A stretch of DNA of 64,000 nucleotides from Romeriopsis navalis LEGE 11480 (GCF_015207035.1 NZ_JADEXQ010000001.1:1-64000), one strand, 5' to 3'; counted from the first letter of the stretch, positions 36,728-46,488 are shown. The notes: generated by a model from the letters alone, not told the origin. A program made the numbers and translations.

Positions 36728-37384
36728 CTAGCCGATGTACTCAACGACTTCTTCCGTCGGATAGCGGACCTTGGGCTTTTCACCATACTTGTCATCGGTC
36801 GATCGATAGCCAGCGCCGCAAACTACCACAGAGCTATAGCCCTGCTCTCCTAGCTTCAACACTTCGTCGTATTTTGAAGGTGAGAATCCTTCCAACGGCG
36901 ATGTGTCAATGCCCATCATTGCCGCGGTGGTCATAAACTGACCCAGTGCAATATAGACCTGGCGCGTTGACCATCCATCCATATCCAACGGATAGGGCGG
37001 CTTCTCCATAAAGCCTTTGATCATGCCACCAAAGCCAGCGAGATTCTCGGCGGGAACGCCCTGGACTGAGGCCATGCGATTGATATAACGATCGACATCA
37101 GCGGCATTCAGATCTTTCTTGATGGCAAAGACCACCAAGTGGGACGCATCAACCACTTGCGCTTGTTTCCAAGAATGGCCCAGCAGCTCCTGACGGATGT
37201 CAGCATTCTCAATCACAAAAAACTTCCACGGTTGCAGACCAAAGGAAGAAGGCGAAAGGACGAGGCTCTGTTCCAAAACTTTCCAGGCGTCGTCGGGAAT
37301 TTTCTTGCTGCTGTCGAATACTTTTGTCGCGTAGCGCCATTGGAGCTGCTGTAATGCAGACTCGGGTGTTGCGGCTTGACTCAT
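36728..37384 (-). CDS. Nitroreductase-family NAD(P)H-dependent oxidoreductase
   Basis: FMN-dependent oxidoreductase of 218 aa, of the NfsB/dihydropteridine reductase-like branch. Motifs: LQWRYATKVFDSSKKIPDD at the N-terminus, LSPSSFGLQPWKFFVIE (FMN contact), ALGQFMTTAAMMGIDTSPLEGF and a C-terminal GYRSTDDKYGEKPKVR. The physiological substrate is unknown; relatives reduce quinones, nitroaromatics or pterins. ATG at 37384. Confidence 0.9.
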   Translation of the reverse strand: MSQAATPESALQQLQWRYATKVFDSSKKIPDDAWKVLEQSLVLSPSSFGLQPWKFFVIENADIRQELLGHSWKQAQVVDASHLVVFAIKKDLNAADVDRYINRMASVQGVPAENLAGFGGMIKGFMEKPPYPLDMDGWSTRQVYIALGQFMTTAAMMGIDTSPLEGFSPSKYDEVLKLGEQGYSSVVVCGAGYRSTDDKYGEKPKVRYPTEEVVEYIG

Positions 37385-37504
37385 ACGGGGGCTCCTTACT
37401 TACAGACGCAGCAAAACCACGCCGAACTGAATGAGAGTTTAGTAGTTCTTTTCCACTATACCGGAGCGTAACTGGTCAAGAATTGCGAATGCGATAATTC
37501 CGAA

Positions 37505-38374
37505 TTACTTTTTTTGTGGGAAGAAAATCACGGGATACCAGCTGCGCCGAATGAGTTGTCCGGTAAGACTAGGCGTCGTCCATTCGAGCAACTTCCCCAG
37601 ACTACTAGAGGCGATGGCGATCGCGCTAATGTCTTCTTCTTGCGCGGTTGTCAGGATACCTTCGAGGGCATTCCCGTGACGTACAACCCGGTGTGTTTTG
37701 ACGCCCGCTTCGGCCAGTTTGGTTTCCGCTGGGATGAGCTTTTCGTTGGATATTTCTTGCTGTTCGGTGCCCGATAGCGAGAGCCAATTGTGATCGGAAT
37801 AGACCCAGCAAAGGGTGCAAACTTCGACGCCGGACTTGGCGCTGGCCAGTTGATGAATTTCATCCACGACATAGTTGGACGTCGCGCTGCCATCATAGGG
37901 AATCAGGACCCGCTTGAATAGATATTGACAGCGCAGGAGCAATTCTTCTAGCATCATGACATCGAGCAATTGTGGCCGGAAAATCATCAGCGGAATTTTT
38001 GTTTTCTTCGCGAGATCGCGAGTGGTGCTGCCGAACAGCTTTTCGTTGAGATTGCTTTTACTATCTGTGCCTAACAGAATTAGATCTGCTTGATACTTGT
38101 CGGCGGCGCGCAGGATGCAGTCGGCGATTTGCCCCATCTGTACGTCGATCGCCACTTCTAAGCGGGAATTTTCGGGAATCCAACGTTGGATCGCCGCAGT
38201 TGCGGCTTCAACTTCTTCCGGTTCTAAGCGTGGTATCCCTTCGCTCTCCACCACCGGCTTGCTATAGAGAAAGGTCACGTGGGTGACGCCGGCATCCGCC
38301 AAACTATTCACACAACGGGCCAGGCGATGCAGGCCATCGCTGAGGTCAGTACAGATTAGAAGACGTTGAAACAT
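37505..38374 (-). CDS. Tandem universal stress protein
   Basis: Two Usp domains in one chain of 289 aa. Domain 1 (residues 1-140) starts RLLICTDLSDGL and has ADLILLGTDSKSNLNEKLFGSTTRDLA near its end. Domain 2 starts KRVLIPYDGSATSNYVVDE and ends ISAIAIASSSLGKLLE. The second domain keeps a partial ATP-binding loop. Usp proteins modulate stress survival, but the specific role here is unknown. ATG at 38374. Confidence 0.88.
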   Translation of the reverse strand: MFQRLLICTDLSDGLHRLARCVNSLADAGVTHVTFLYSKPVVESEGIPRLEPEEVEAATAAIQRWIPENSRLEVAIDVQMGQIADCILRAADKYQADLILLGTDSKSNLNEKLFGSTTRDLAKKTKIPLMIFRPQLLDVMMLEELLLRCQYLFKRVLIPYDGSATSNYVVDEIHQLASAKSGVEVCTLCWVYSDHNWLSLSGTEQQEISNEKLIPAETKLAEAGVKTHRVVRHGNALEGILTTAQEEDISAIAIASSSLGKLLEWTTPSLTGQLIRRSWYPVIFFPQKK

Positions 38375-38444
38375 GCTACTTCAGCCGCAATGGGTTAGTG
38401 CAGGACGGTTAGTCAATTGATGCAACTCGTCCCTTATTCCCATT

Positions 38445-40814
38445 CTAGCCGCGACCTCTAGGTCTGAAGTTAGCGAATTGTGATTGCAACGATCGACGCA
38501 ATTGTTGCGGCCATTGTCGTCGCTGTTGGGTTTGGAGCTGGCGCAATGCCTGTTTGAGTGGTGCTAGCGCTGGTGTTTGGTGACCATAGCGCCAGCTGAG
38601 ATAAGCCTCGGTAATCCGTTGGGTCGTGCGAACACACTCTGTTGAGGCCCGCCGATCGTGAACCACTTGTGCAAATTCCCGTGGGGTTTGAGTAGCCTGT
38701 TTGGTCATGCCTTGGTGGCTGAGCCAGTCGGTCAATTGTTGATAGAGCCGCGCGGGGGGCGCGAGATGGCGTAATTTTTGCCAATAACGCCAGCGTTGGT
38801 AACCCAGCCAGGCAAGCCAGAGGCCAAAGGCTGTGCCAATAACGCCCGTAATCCCCATCAGCCAACCCCACCAACCTTGGCGGAATAAGGCAATGAAGCG
38901 GCCAATCAACCCGCCAATCAGGCTGAAAAATCCCCCAATGCTCCAAGTGAGCCAGCCCGTTACGGGGGATGGTAACCAACCGGCAACCCACTTCCAGAAG
39001 GTTTTCAAGGCCCCAAAAGTTTGATTTTCTTCGATACTGGGCGGAATCAGGGGGTGGCCCGGAATGGCATCGAAGGCAAACCAGCCGTACTTATGGAAGT
39101 AGACTTCCGTCATGGCATAGGCATCGGTATTTTTGACAATGTAGTAGCCCGTGAACGGATTGAACTCGCCGGGAGAAAATCCGGTCACGAGCCGCGTTGA
39201 CATGCCGATCGCCCGTAACAGGACCGTCAGAGAGGTGGCAAAGTGATCCGGGTAGCCGCCTTTGTGTTGAAACAGAAATGCCTCAACGAGATCCTCGTTG
39301 TCTTCCAGAAACGGTACGTTCGGTTGGACTTGGTACCGTTGTTTGAGGGCTTGAGCCAGGAACAACGCCTTTTCATAGTCGGAGGTGATGGGTGTATTGG
39401 CCGTTGCGAGCAGTTCTTCCGCAAATTTTTTCAACTTCGGTTTGAGCGCTGGGTCAACTTCACCGTAGGGATTTCTGACCGTGGGATCGGTTTTCATGAT
39501 AGGAAATTTACTTTCCGCTTTGCGCAAGATGTCACGATCGCGGTAAGGCACCTCCGAAATCACGGTGTAGGTTAGTCCTTCGGTCAGCGCAACGGGTGAT
39601 CGGAGACCACCTTCATAGTCCAGGGCAATTTCTTGGGTCGGAAAGAAGATTTCCTTCGGTTGGTCTAAGGCCGGGATGACGTTGGGTAAGTCCGACACCA
39701 TTGTGTAGGTTTGCACAATCCGCTTGATGCGATTGAGCCGCACTTTCATCCGCACGAAGAATTGGTAATTCCAAGGGGGACGTTTCAATGTCTCCGTGTT
39801 TTCATTCCGTGACATCTCCCAGCCTTGGCCAGTGTATTTGTCAAACGCCATGACCCGCCAGAAGCCTTCGGCCTGCGATCGCACCCGCATCACGACTTTT
39901 TCGGTAAGTTGGCCGCGTAGATTCTGGTTGATCTTGTTGCTAAAGCCGTAATAGAAGGTGTCATCGATTTTGCCTTTGCCCTTTTCGGGAGCCTTACCCG
40001 CTCGCACCCCGTTGCCATTCCCTTGACCATTGCGATTTCCCCGGCCGACGTAACCCGGATTTAAGACTTTTTCGTTGTCAAAAGTGCCTTGGGACTCGAT
40101 CGGTGCGCTGACGGGAAATGTTTGGAGCTGATAACCCGGTAGTCGTGGCATCACCGCAAAAATCAGCAACCCGAGGCCGACGACCGTGCCAAAAATTAGC
40201 GGTAGTCGAGTCAGGTTTCGACGATTCGCGCGTTGGCGCGGTTGTCCCGATGACCAAGTCCAATGGGTTAAGCCTAAGCGCGATCGATAATCCATAATCA
40301 ACACCGGCAGGGCAATTGCCAAAAATAGCAAAAGCCACAATCCAAAAATCATCGTTTGACTTAAAGTGCAGGCCACACTGGTCAAAATCAAACCAATGAT
40401 CATGGAATAGCCCAAATCCTTGCGCCGAGGTAAATCAAAGCTGTGCAAGATCTGAACTTGAACGAGTAATTCGGCCAAGGCGACGCGCGTATCATTCAGT
40501 TCGCCGCCGAACAGCAAATCGCGGAAAAAGAGAATCAATGCCACCGTCATCCCGATCGCTAACAAAAATTTGACGGTGATGTTGCGATTATGGCGATTGC
40601 GCCAGCTCCAGGTTGCGCCCAAAATACTGGCCGGAATGGCCCATAAACTCATGCTGGTTTCGGCCGCCGTATCCGTTGCGATGATGCCGATGATGACCAA
40701 AACTTGGGCAAGGACCCGGAGTTGCCAGGAGCTTTCGGGCGGTGCTTTTTGGGTCGATTGATTTGCTATTTTTAGCCGTTCAGCGAACGATGGACGGGGT
40801 GATCGGACAGACAT
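38445..40814 (-). CDS. TgpA-like membrane protein with degenerate transglutaminase domain
   Basis: Product of 789 aa of the DUF3488/TgpA type. The N-terminal half has about seven membrane segments (residues 20-250), then a large extracytoplasmic domain including a transglutaminase-like core, another membrane segment pair and a DUF4129-like C-terminus. In active relatives the Cys-His-Asp triad sits in GYCEHFA, DAHAW and a later Asp. Here these read GGYPDHFATSL, DAYAMTEVYF and FAFDAIPGHPLIPP, so Cys and His are replaced by Pro and Tyr. It is unlikely to be a transglutaminase or protease and may be structural. ATG at 40814 is chosen; 53 extra upstream codons (to 40973) look non-coding. Confidence 0.85.
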   Translation of the reverse strand: MSVRSPRPSFAERLKIANQSTQKAPPESSWQLRVLAQVLVIIGIIATDTAAETSMSLWAIPASILGATWSWRNRHNRNITVKFLLAIGMTVALILFFRDLLFGGELNDTRVALAELLVQVQILHSFDLPRRKDLGYSMIIGLILTSVACTLSQTMIFGLWLLLFLAIALPVLIMDYRSRLGLTHWTWSSGQPRQRANRRNLTRLPLIFGTVVGLGLLIFAVMPRLPGYQLQTFPVSAPIESQGTFDNEKVLNPGYVGRGNRNGQGNGNGVRAGKAPEKGKGKIDDTFYYGFSNKINQNLRGQLTEKVVMRVRSQAEGFWRVMAFDKYTGQGWEMSRNENTETLKRPPWNYQFFVRMKVRLNRIKRIVQTYTMVSDLPNVIPALDQPKEIFFPTQEIALDYEGGLRSPVALTEGLTYTVISEVPYRDRDILRKAESKFPIMKTDPTVRNPYGEVDPALKPKLKKFAEELLATANTPITSDYEKALFLAQALKQRYQVQPNVPFLEDNEDLVEAFLFQHKGGYPDHFATSLTVLLRAIGMSTRLVTGFSPGEFNPFTGYYIVKNTDAYAMTEVYFHKYGWFAFDAIPGHPLIPPSIEENQTFGALKTFWKWVAGWLPSPVTGWLTWSIGGFFSLIGGLIGRFIALFRQGWWGWLMGITGVIGTAFGLWLAWLGYQRWRYWQKLRHLAPPARLYQQLTDWLSHQGMTKQATQTPREFAQVVHDRRASTECVRTTQRITEAYLSWRYGHQTPALAPLKQALRQLQTQQRRQWPQQLRRSLQSQFANFRPRGRG

Positions 40815-40870
40815 AGATTGAGCGAATGAGGGGGCAGGCGAGAAGCGACTTACTTGATAGTACCCCGCAA

Positions 40871-40908
40871 AAATAAACTCCTTCCTACAACTAGTGTAGA
40901 AAGGAGTT
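40871..40908 (-). terminator. Terminator of the hetZ-patU operon
   Basis: AACTCCTTCCTACA pairs with TGTAGAAAGGAGTT (one mismatch) around ACTAG. On the minus strand the stem is followed by TATTTTTG. It lies about 190 bases downstream of the patU-like stop. Confidence 0.75.
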
Positions 40909-41095
40909 ACATAACAGGAGAATTGAGAAACCGTCAAATATTCAATCGTGAGCGTCAGCGTAGGAGATCTCAAAGCGCAGAATTGGTTCGGCCCAGGGCA
41001 CGGGATGCTGACTTAGAACACGGGCAACTACACTGTCGGCAAGTGGGATTGACTAACCATTAAGGGTTAAACGCATGTTGATGAAACACAGCGAT

Positions 41096-42085
41096 TTAGC
41101 TTTTGGGCTGAATCGTAAATACGAGTGCATCATCTTGTCCCAACTGGACCTCTAGCACACAGGTTTGGGTTGGGTCTAAATCAGTTAACTCGACGCTCAG
41201 CTGCGCCGCATCAACGGACTCCGCTAAGGAGCGACGACCAGCGCCGCGTAATTCGAGGTGGCTACCGCAGGGCAATGTCCCATCAATCCGCAAGGTTGCG
41301 TTGCCATCAACGACGTGATAGTTGGTTTGGAACACCAACGCCCCAGCATCCGTTGCCCACTCATAGCGTGCCGTTGGCTGACTGGGAGAAACATTGATTG
41401 AGAGTGCATTGAAAATTTCCCGTGCGGCCAGCAAAGAAAGCACCATCTGCTGTGTCGGCATGGCCTCGTCGTAGTCAATCGAGAAATCACCGCCGAGTTT
41501 TTCCTGCAAGTTACTGTAGCCAGAACGTGCGGGAGAAACCATGACTAAGCCAGCCATTTGGTTGAGGGTGAGGGATTCACCGGGGAATAAAGCCTCGACC
41601 GCTTGCACCAGCTTGGCCCCTTCACGGAGCTGCGTGTTTGCCAAGTTCTGACACTTGTTCAACAATTGCACCAATACGTGATCGGGCAATGTGACTGGCA
41701 AGGAGAGGCGGCGAAGTTGTGCGAGCCATAGGGATCGCAAGTCGATACCAGGAACGGCCATTGCATCATTGACCAGGACATCGTCCTGATATTCGGCAAC
41801 CGATTGTTCCCAGGGAAAGAGGGGGGGATTCAGCTGAATCTCGCTCTGCAAACGCTGTTTCAACAGTGCATAAAAACGATCTTGCACAGCCTGTATGTCT
41901 CCTGAGTTTAGTGAGTATTCCGGACGGACGGTCGATGGAGCACTCTCCGTGGGCTTTAGTTCAGAATGAACAGCATCCTCAGTACTAATGATGGCGTCAT
42001 CTAACTCCATAGCACCGAGATCTAGGCCCAAACTGCGAACCAGATTAATGAATGTTTTCTGGATGGCGATTGAATTATGTTCCAT
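41096..42085 (-). CDS. patU: Probable PatU (heterocyst-pattern protein homologue)
   Basis: Hypothetical protein of 329 aa that I assign to PatU mainly from its place directly after hetZ (gap of 11 bases). In Anabaena PCC 7120 hetZ is followed by patU5 and patU3, two parts of a gene that is single in other filamentous species. Visible features: an N-terminal SLGLDLGAMELDDAI segment, a predicted helical middle (LWLAQLRRLSLPVTLPDHVLVQLL) and a beta-rich C-terminus (ALVFQTNYHVVDGNATL, CVLEVQLGQDDALVF). No enzyme motifs. PatU3 acts as an inhibitor of differentiation in Anabaena; in a non-heterocystous strain its role is unknown. ATG at 42085. Confidence 0.55.
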   Translation of the reverse strand: MEHNSIAIQKTFINLVRSLGLDLGAMELDDAIISTEDAVHSELKPTESAPSTVRPEYSLNSGDIQAVQDRFYALLKQRLQSEIQLNPPLFPWEQSVAEYQDDVLVNDAMAVPGIDLRSLWLAQLRRLSLPVTLPDHVLVQLLNKCQNLANTQLREGAKLVQAVEALFPGESLTLNQMAGLVMVSPARSGYSNLQEKLGGDFSIDYDEAMPTQQMVLSLLAAREIFNALSINVSPSQPTARYEWATDAGALVFQTNYHVVDGNATLRIDGTLPCGSHLELRGAGRRSLAESVDAAQLSVELTDLDPTQTCVLEVQLGQDDALVFTIQPKS

Positions 42086-42096
42086 CGTGTAAATCC

Positions 42097-43281
42097 TTAT
42101 TCATCAGTGGGATTACTTGCTCCGGACTGTTCGTTACGGATTTCCCAGGCTTGTTCCAAAATCTTGAACCATTGTTTTTGGACTTGATTTGGCGTGCAGC
42201 CGATCGCTTTAGCGATTTCGGTATCCGGACGTTTTTCCTTCTTTAGCTGAAGTAGCGATTGTTGCTGGTCCGTGAGTTGACTCACGAATCGATCGTAGCG
42301 CTTGGGCGAAAGGCCTAAGTCTTTTTCTAAGTCGATTTCCAGCCATTGGTGGACCAATTCCCAGCGATGGGTAAAGGTAAAGCGCACCAAGTGATATTTA
42401 AATCGCTGTTGCAGGTAATCCCGTTGACGGGCCGTAAGCCCCAAAATCTGCTCAATCTCGTTGGCGGGTAAGTCCTGTAAGCGCAACATGAAGTAGTCAA
42501 TGCAGTCTTCTTGCTTGCGTTCCTTGAGGTAAGCGGTTAATTCATGCACCACCGAATGGCGCAGTGAATCTTCGGCTGGCTCTTGGTCTTGGGCGACCAT
42601 TTGCTCGCGCAAGCGCTGCATCGATGCGACTTTATAGGCGTCGTCGCCTTCGGACATGCCACCTTCGGCGGCCTGTTCCATATCCACCAGGGTTTCGCTG
42701 GGCTGCTGCTGCGAGAACGTCTGTGCCCGCAGAATAATTAGCTGCTGATTGCGCCGACCGGGCAGGGGAATGCGGCGTTTGCCATAGCGTTCGGTAAACG
42801 CCATATATTCGCCCAATTCCAACATGCTTTTCGGTCGGTAACTGGTATCCAGCTTGGTTTCGCGCCGAAACGCGTTGAGTGATTCCATGTAGAAACTCTG
42901 CAAGAAATCCTCAATCAGGGTCAGCCGCGCTTGGTAGCTATACTGACTCTTAGCTGGATTGATGTAGCGGTAGACGATGGCACTCAAGGTGCTATGCAAA
43001 TCCACCCGTCCGCGGCGGGAGCCGAGACGATAATAATGGAGACATTGCTGCAGACGGTGGCGAGCGAGGGCGTAGGCCCACTCCATGACATCTCCAGAAT
43101 CCTGAATGCGTTTACTCTCTGTACAGATTCGATCGACTTCCTCCGCCAATCGCCCAGCCACAGCTTGGCAATTACGGTCAGAGGCTTTCGTCTCCTGTTT
43201 GAGTTCTGCTAACAGAAACTGGAAGATAGTATCCACGCGTTGGCAGACTTCCCGTGCCGGTTCTAACGTTTGGTAAATCAA
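42097..43281 (-). CDS. hetZ: HetZ-family DNA-binding regulator
   Basis: HetZ, a DNA-binding regulator needed early in heterocyst differentiation in Anabaena and conserved in most filamentous cyanobacteria. The product is 394 aa, close to the 401 aa of the Anabaena protein. Recognised segments: RLQQCLHYYRLGSRRGRVDLHSTL (first half), then LGEYMAFTERYGKRRIPL and GRRNQQLIILRAQTFSQQQ. The C-terminal half has sigma-like helices (LTDQQQSLLQLKKE, TEIAKAIGCTPNQVQKQW). The start is TTG at 43281 with a weak GAGAG upstream. It heads the hetZ-patU operon and diverges from the gene at 43380 with only 98 bases between. Confidence 0.82.
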   Translation of the reverse strand: MIYQTLEPAREVCQRVDTIFQFLLAELKQETKASDRNCQAVAGRLAEEVDRICTESKRIQDSGDVMEWAYALARHRLQQCLHYYRLGSRRGRVDLHSTLSAIVYRYINPAKSQYSYQARLTLIEDFLQSFYMESLNAFRRETKLDTSYRPKSMLELGEYMAFTERYGKRRIPLPGRRNQQLIILRAQTFSQQQPSETLVDMEQAAEGGMSEGDDAYKVASMQRLREQMVAQDQEPAEDSLRHSVVHELTAYLKERKQEDCIDYFMLRLQDLPANEIEQILGLTARQRDYLQQRFKYHLVRFTFTHRWELVHQWLEIDLEKDLGLSPKRYDRFVSQLTDQQQSLLQLKKEKRPDTEIAKAIGCTPNQVQKQWFKILEQAWEIRNEQSGASNPTDE

Positions 43282-43379
43282 GACCCACTCTCAGATTTTG
43301 GAATAGATGACTTCAAAATCGAGCGAAAAATCCCTGACTGATCGAAAAAATACACTAATTGAATAGAGTGAAGCGGTAG

Positions 43380-43838
43380 ATGAAGACTCTCGACCAACAG
43401 ATCAAGAATCTAATTAAGGATGCCCCGAATGATCCGGAAATGCGTCAAATCACGGAAACTTTCGCGCCCGTATTAAAAGAGATCGCAAGTAAATTCCGAT
43501 ACTTAGAATATTACGTCCTCCAAACGCCGGATCAAGCCTGGGTGAGTTTCACCCTCAACCATCGTACACAATCTCACGTAGAAAAAACGATTATCTACGC
43601 GTTTCCCTCCCTAGAAGATGTATCACGGAGCATTGCGCCACAGGATTTGTCCGCATTATCCGTAGTGTCGATCGGAATTATCGATTTGCTATTTCAGTTC
43701 TATGCACTGAATTTAGGAGAGGGGCTAGTCTTATTTGATACCCCTGGAAATACGGAGAAGGCGATCGAGATTCCACGCACAGAATTTGATGTGTTGTTAC
43801 GGCAATCAATGGATCCGCTACCACCGAATATTGCCTGA
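43380..43838 (+). CDS. Conserved hypothetical cyanobacterial protein divergent from hetZ
   Basis: Soluble protein of 152 aa without signal peptide or membrane helix. Segments: IKNLIKDAPNDPEMRQI, YVLQTPDQAWVSFTLN, VEKTIIYAFPSLEDV and SIGIIDLLFQFYALN. It looks like a conserved cyanobacterial family with no assigned function. ATG at 43380. The close divergent arrangement with hetZ suggests a shared control region (43282-43379). Confidence 0.75.
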   Translation: MKTLDQQIKNLIKDAPNDPEMRQITETFAPVLKEIASKFRYLEYYVLQTPDQAWVSFTLNHRTQSHVEKTIIYAFPSLEDVSRSIAPQDLSALSVVSIGIIDLLFQFYALNLGEGLVLFDTPGNTEKAIEIPRTEFDVLLRQSMDPLPPNIA

Positions 43839-43961
43839 ATTTTTGATGGCAGCGTTGGCATTGTGGCTCATTAGCAGCGTTGATTGTGTGGACTTGGAAT
43901 AATTTTCCCTGGTGCATGGTGAAGTTAACGTCTGATTTTGCACATGTGCCATGTTCAAGTT

Positions 43962-45209
43962 TCAGTTGTCAGCTTTGCCGATTGCTGCAATTGCGGCTTC
44001 CAAGGCTAATGAAATATGTGCCCAATGGGTGCCACCTTGGCAGAACACAACATAGGGTTCGCGTAATGGCCCATCGGCGGAAAACTCCGAGGTGCTGCCA
44101 TCGATAAATGTGCCGCCTGCCATTACAAGTTCACTTTCGTAGCCTGGCATTTCCGAGGGAATCGGTTCTAAATAGGAGCCGATCGGTGAATATTGCTGGA
44201 CGGCTTTGCAGAAGGCAATGATTTTTTCAGGGCTGCCGAGTTTAATCCCTTGGATCACATCACGGCGAGCGGCCATAGGCGCTGGATTAACTGGATAGCC
44301 CAATTGATCCATTACATAAGCCACCAAGTGGTTGCCTTTCATGGCTTCGCCGACCATTTGAGGCGCGAGAAATAAACCTTGGAATAGCAACCGATTTTGA
44401 TCAAATGTGGCCCCACCATGACTGCCGACGCCGGGAGCAGTGAGACGGCAACAAGCGGCTTCAACTAAATCAGCTTTGCCCGCCACATATCCCCCAGCGG
44501 TGACGATCGTGCCCCCCGGATTTTTGATTAGTGACCCAGCCATTAGGTCCGCTCCGACCATCGTGGGTTCTTGCGTTTCGATAAATTCGCCGTAGCAGTT
44601 ATCGACAAAACATACGGTATGCGGATTTTGCTGTTTGACCAGTTGGCAAATCTGCTCGATATCAGCAATGGATAAACTCGATCGCCAGGCATAACCACAC
44701 GATCGTTGAATCGTCACCATTTTCGTTTTGGGTCGAATGGCGTTTTTGATTGTGGCCCAATTGACTGATCCGCCACTTAGTAATTCAATTTGGCGATAGG
44801 TCACGCCTAACTCGGCTAAGGATCCCTGTCCTTCACCCCGGATCCCAATCACTTCTTCTAAGGTGTCGTAGGGCGCGCCCACCACCGAGAGCAATTCATC
44901 CCCTGGACGTAAGACCCCGTAGAGGCAAGCGGCGATCGCGTGGGTGCCAGAAACAAACTGTACGCGCACCGCTGCCGCCTCTGCCCCGACAATTTTCGCA
45001 AAAACCTGATCCAACACTTCCCGGCCCTGATCGCCATGACCGTACCCCGACATGCTGGCAAAATGATGTACTCCCACCCGCTGCTCCCGAAAAGCAGTTA
45101 AAACCCGATTGAGATTGGCTTTCACCTGGCGGTCAATGTCAGAAAAGATCGGCTGGAGGGCTGTTTCAGCCGCTTCAATTAGGACGGAATTGGCGATCGA
45201 TTGACTCAT
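43962..45209 (-). CDS. Methionine gamma-lyase family PLP enzyme (aluminium-resistance-protein type)
   Basis: Fold-type I PLP enzyme of 415 aa in the PF06838 group, often named methionine gamma-lyase family or aluminium resistance protein. Motifs: GYGHGDQGREVLDQVFA, FVSGTHAIAACLYG, VCFVDNCYGEF, and the PLP lysine in AGSLIKNPGGTIVTAGGYV. The reaction has not been settled for the family; cleavage of a sulfur amino acid is likely. ATG at 45209. Divergent from desC copy 1. Confidence 0.88.
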   Translation of the reverse strand: MSQSIANSVLIEAAETALQPIFSDIDRQVKANLNRVLTAFREQRVGVHHFASMSGYGHGDQGREVLDQVFAKIVGAEAAAVRVQFVSGTHAIAACLYGVLRPGDELLSVVGAPYDTLEEVIGIRGEGQGSLAELGVTYRQIELLSGGSVNWATIKNAIRPKTKMVTIQRSCGYAWRSSLSIADIEQICQLVKQQNPHTVCFVDNCYGEFIETQEPTMVGADLMAGSLIKNPGGTIVTAGGYVAGKADLVEAACCRLTAPGVGSHGGATFDQNRLLFQGLFLAPQMVGEAMKGNHLVAYVMDQLGYPVNPAPMAARRDVIQGIKLGSPEKIIAFCKAVQQYSPIGSYLEPIPSEMPGYESELVMAGGTFIDGSTSEFSADGPLREPYVVFCQGGTHWAHISLALEAAIAAIGKADN

Positions 45210-45410
45210 AAGTACAAATTCTGGGGCTAACGCTTAAGCAGTATGCCAAGGTAAGATGTCAAAATGTAACAAGCTACGTCTCATAAGTTAACGTGACGTG
45301 AAGTGAATGTGACATCACTCAGCACTGCCACCTCGATGCTTGCGATCAAGGTGTGCGAAGCACATTGTCGCGTAGATCGAGTCTGAATAAGTTATCAAGT
45401 TGGAATTTAA

Positions 45411-46223
45411 ATGACCATTGCAACGCAACAAAAACTGAAAATTTCATGGCACTTTGTCGCCATAATTTCGATCGTGCATATCGGGGCATTCCTGGCGTTC
45501 TTGAACTTCTCGTGGCAGGGTTTGGCCTTGGCCTTGGTGCTGCATTGGGTGACGGGTGGCTTAGGCATTACCCTGGGCTGGCATCGACTGATTTCGCATC
45601 GGAGTTTTCAAGTGCCGAAATGGCTGGAATACTTCTTCGTCTTTTGTGGCAGCTTAGCTATGCAGGGTGGTCCGATCTGGTGGGTCGGTTTGCACCGTCA
45701 TCATCACCTTTACTCGGATCAAAATGTGGATCACCATGATTCCAACAAAGGTTTCTGGTGGAGCCATATGGGCTGGATGTTCCATGAAGTCCCAGCCGTG
45801 AAGGAAATTCCCCGCTTCACCAAAGATATTGCCAATGATCCGGTTTATCGCTTCTTCGACAACTTCTTCTTCCCGATGCAAATTGTTTTGGGATTCGTGT
45901 TGTTTGCGATCGGTGGCTGGAACTTTGTCCTTTGGGGTATCTTTGCCCGGTTAATGATGGTCTATCACTGTACTTGGTTGGTGAATAGTGCCACGCATAT
46001 GTTTGGTTATCAGAGCCACGAATCGAACGATAACTCCCGTAATTGCTGGTGGGTTGCCGTCCTAACCTACGGTGAAGGCTGGCATAACAACCACCACGCT
46101 TACCAATACTCGGCTCGTCATGGCTTGCAGTGGTGGGAAATCGATATGACTTGGATGACCATTTCCTTGCTCCGAACCTTAGGTTTGGCGAGAAAAGTCA
46201 AGTTACCGAGTGCGGATGCTTAG
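45411..46223 (+). CDS. desC: Acyl-lipid Delta9 desaturase, copy 1
   Basis: Membrane di-iron fatty acid desaturase of 270 aa that puts the first double bond at Delta9 of membrane-lipid acyl chains. The three histidine boxes are HRLISH, GLHRHHH and HNNHH, and at least three hydrophobic segments surround them. ATG at 45411 with only GGA upstream. A terminator lies at 46282. It is clearly a tandem duplicate of the next gene. In other cyanobacteria DesC1 and DesC2 differ in sn position and chain length, and I cannot tell which this is. Confidence 0.92.
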   Translation: MTIATQQKLKISWHFVAIISIVHIGAFLAFLNFSWQGLALALVLHWVTGGLGITLGWHRLISHRSFQVPKWLEYFFVFCGSLAMQGGPIWWVGLHRHHHLYSDQNVDHHDSNKGFWWSHMGWMFHEVPAVKEIPRFTKDIANDPVYRFFDNFFFPMQIVLGFVLFAIGGWNFVLWGIFARLMMVYHCTWLVNSATHMFGYQSHESNDNSRNCWWVAVLTYGEGWHNNHHAYQYSARHGLQWWEIDMTWMTISLLRTLGLARKVKLPSADA

Positions 46224-46281
46224 ATCAACTCATTCATCCGTAGATTGTTGGTCCTGTTAATTACGTGATTAATCCTGACTC

Positions 46282-46320
46282 CCCTTTGCTGTGATATTTC
46301 TTCAGCAAAGGGTTTTATTT
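46282..46320 (+). terminator. Terminator between desC copies
   Basis: CCCTTTGCTG pairs with CAGCAAAGGG around an 11-base loop and is followed by TTTTATTTT. It lies about 60 bases after desC copy 1, so the copies are separately transcribed, at least in part. Confidence 0.8.
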
Positions 46321-46488
46321 TGGGTGGGGTAGTTTGCAAAAATTGCTTGACCTATGGGGCGATACCAGAAAAAATCAAACACGGTGAGAGTCGCTGTGAC
46401 TGGAAATTGATATCGTTGCTCAAATTGTTGAGCCTACATGTTGTTACATCGATTCCACCCAAGCCCAGTTCTTCAGCATGGAATTTAG

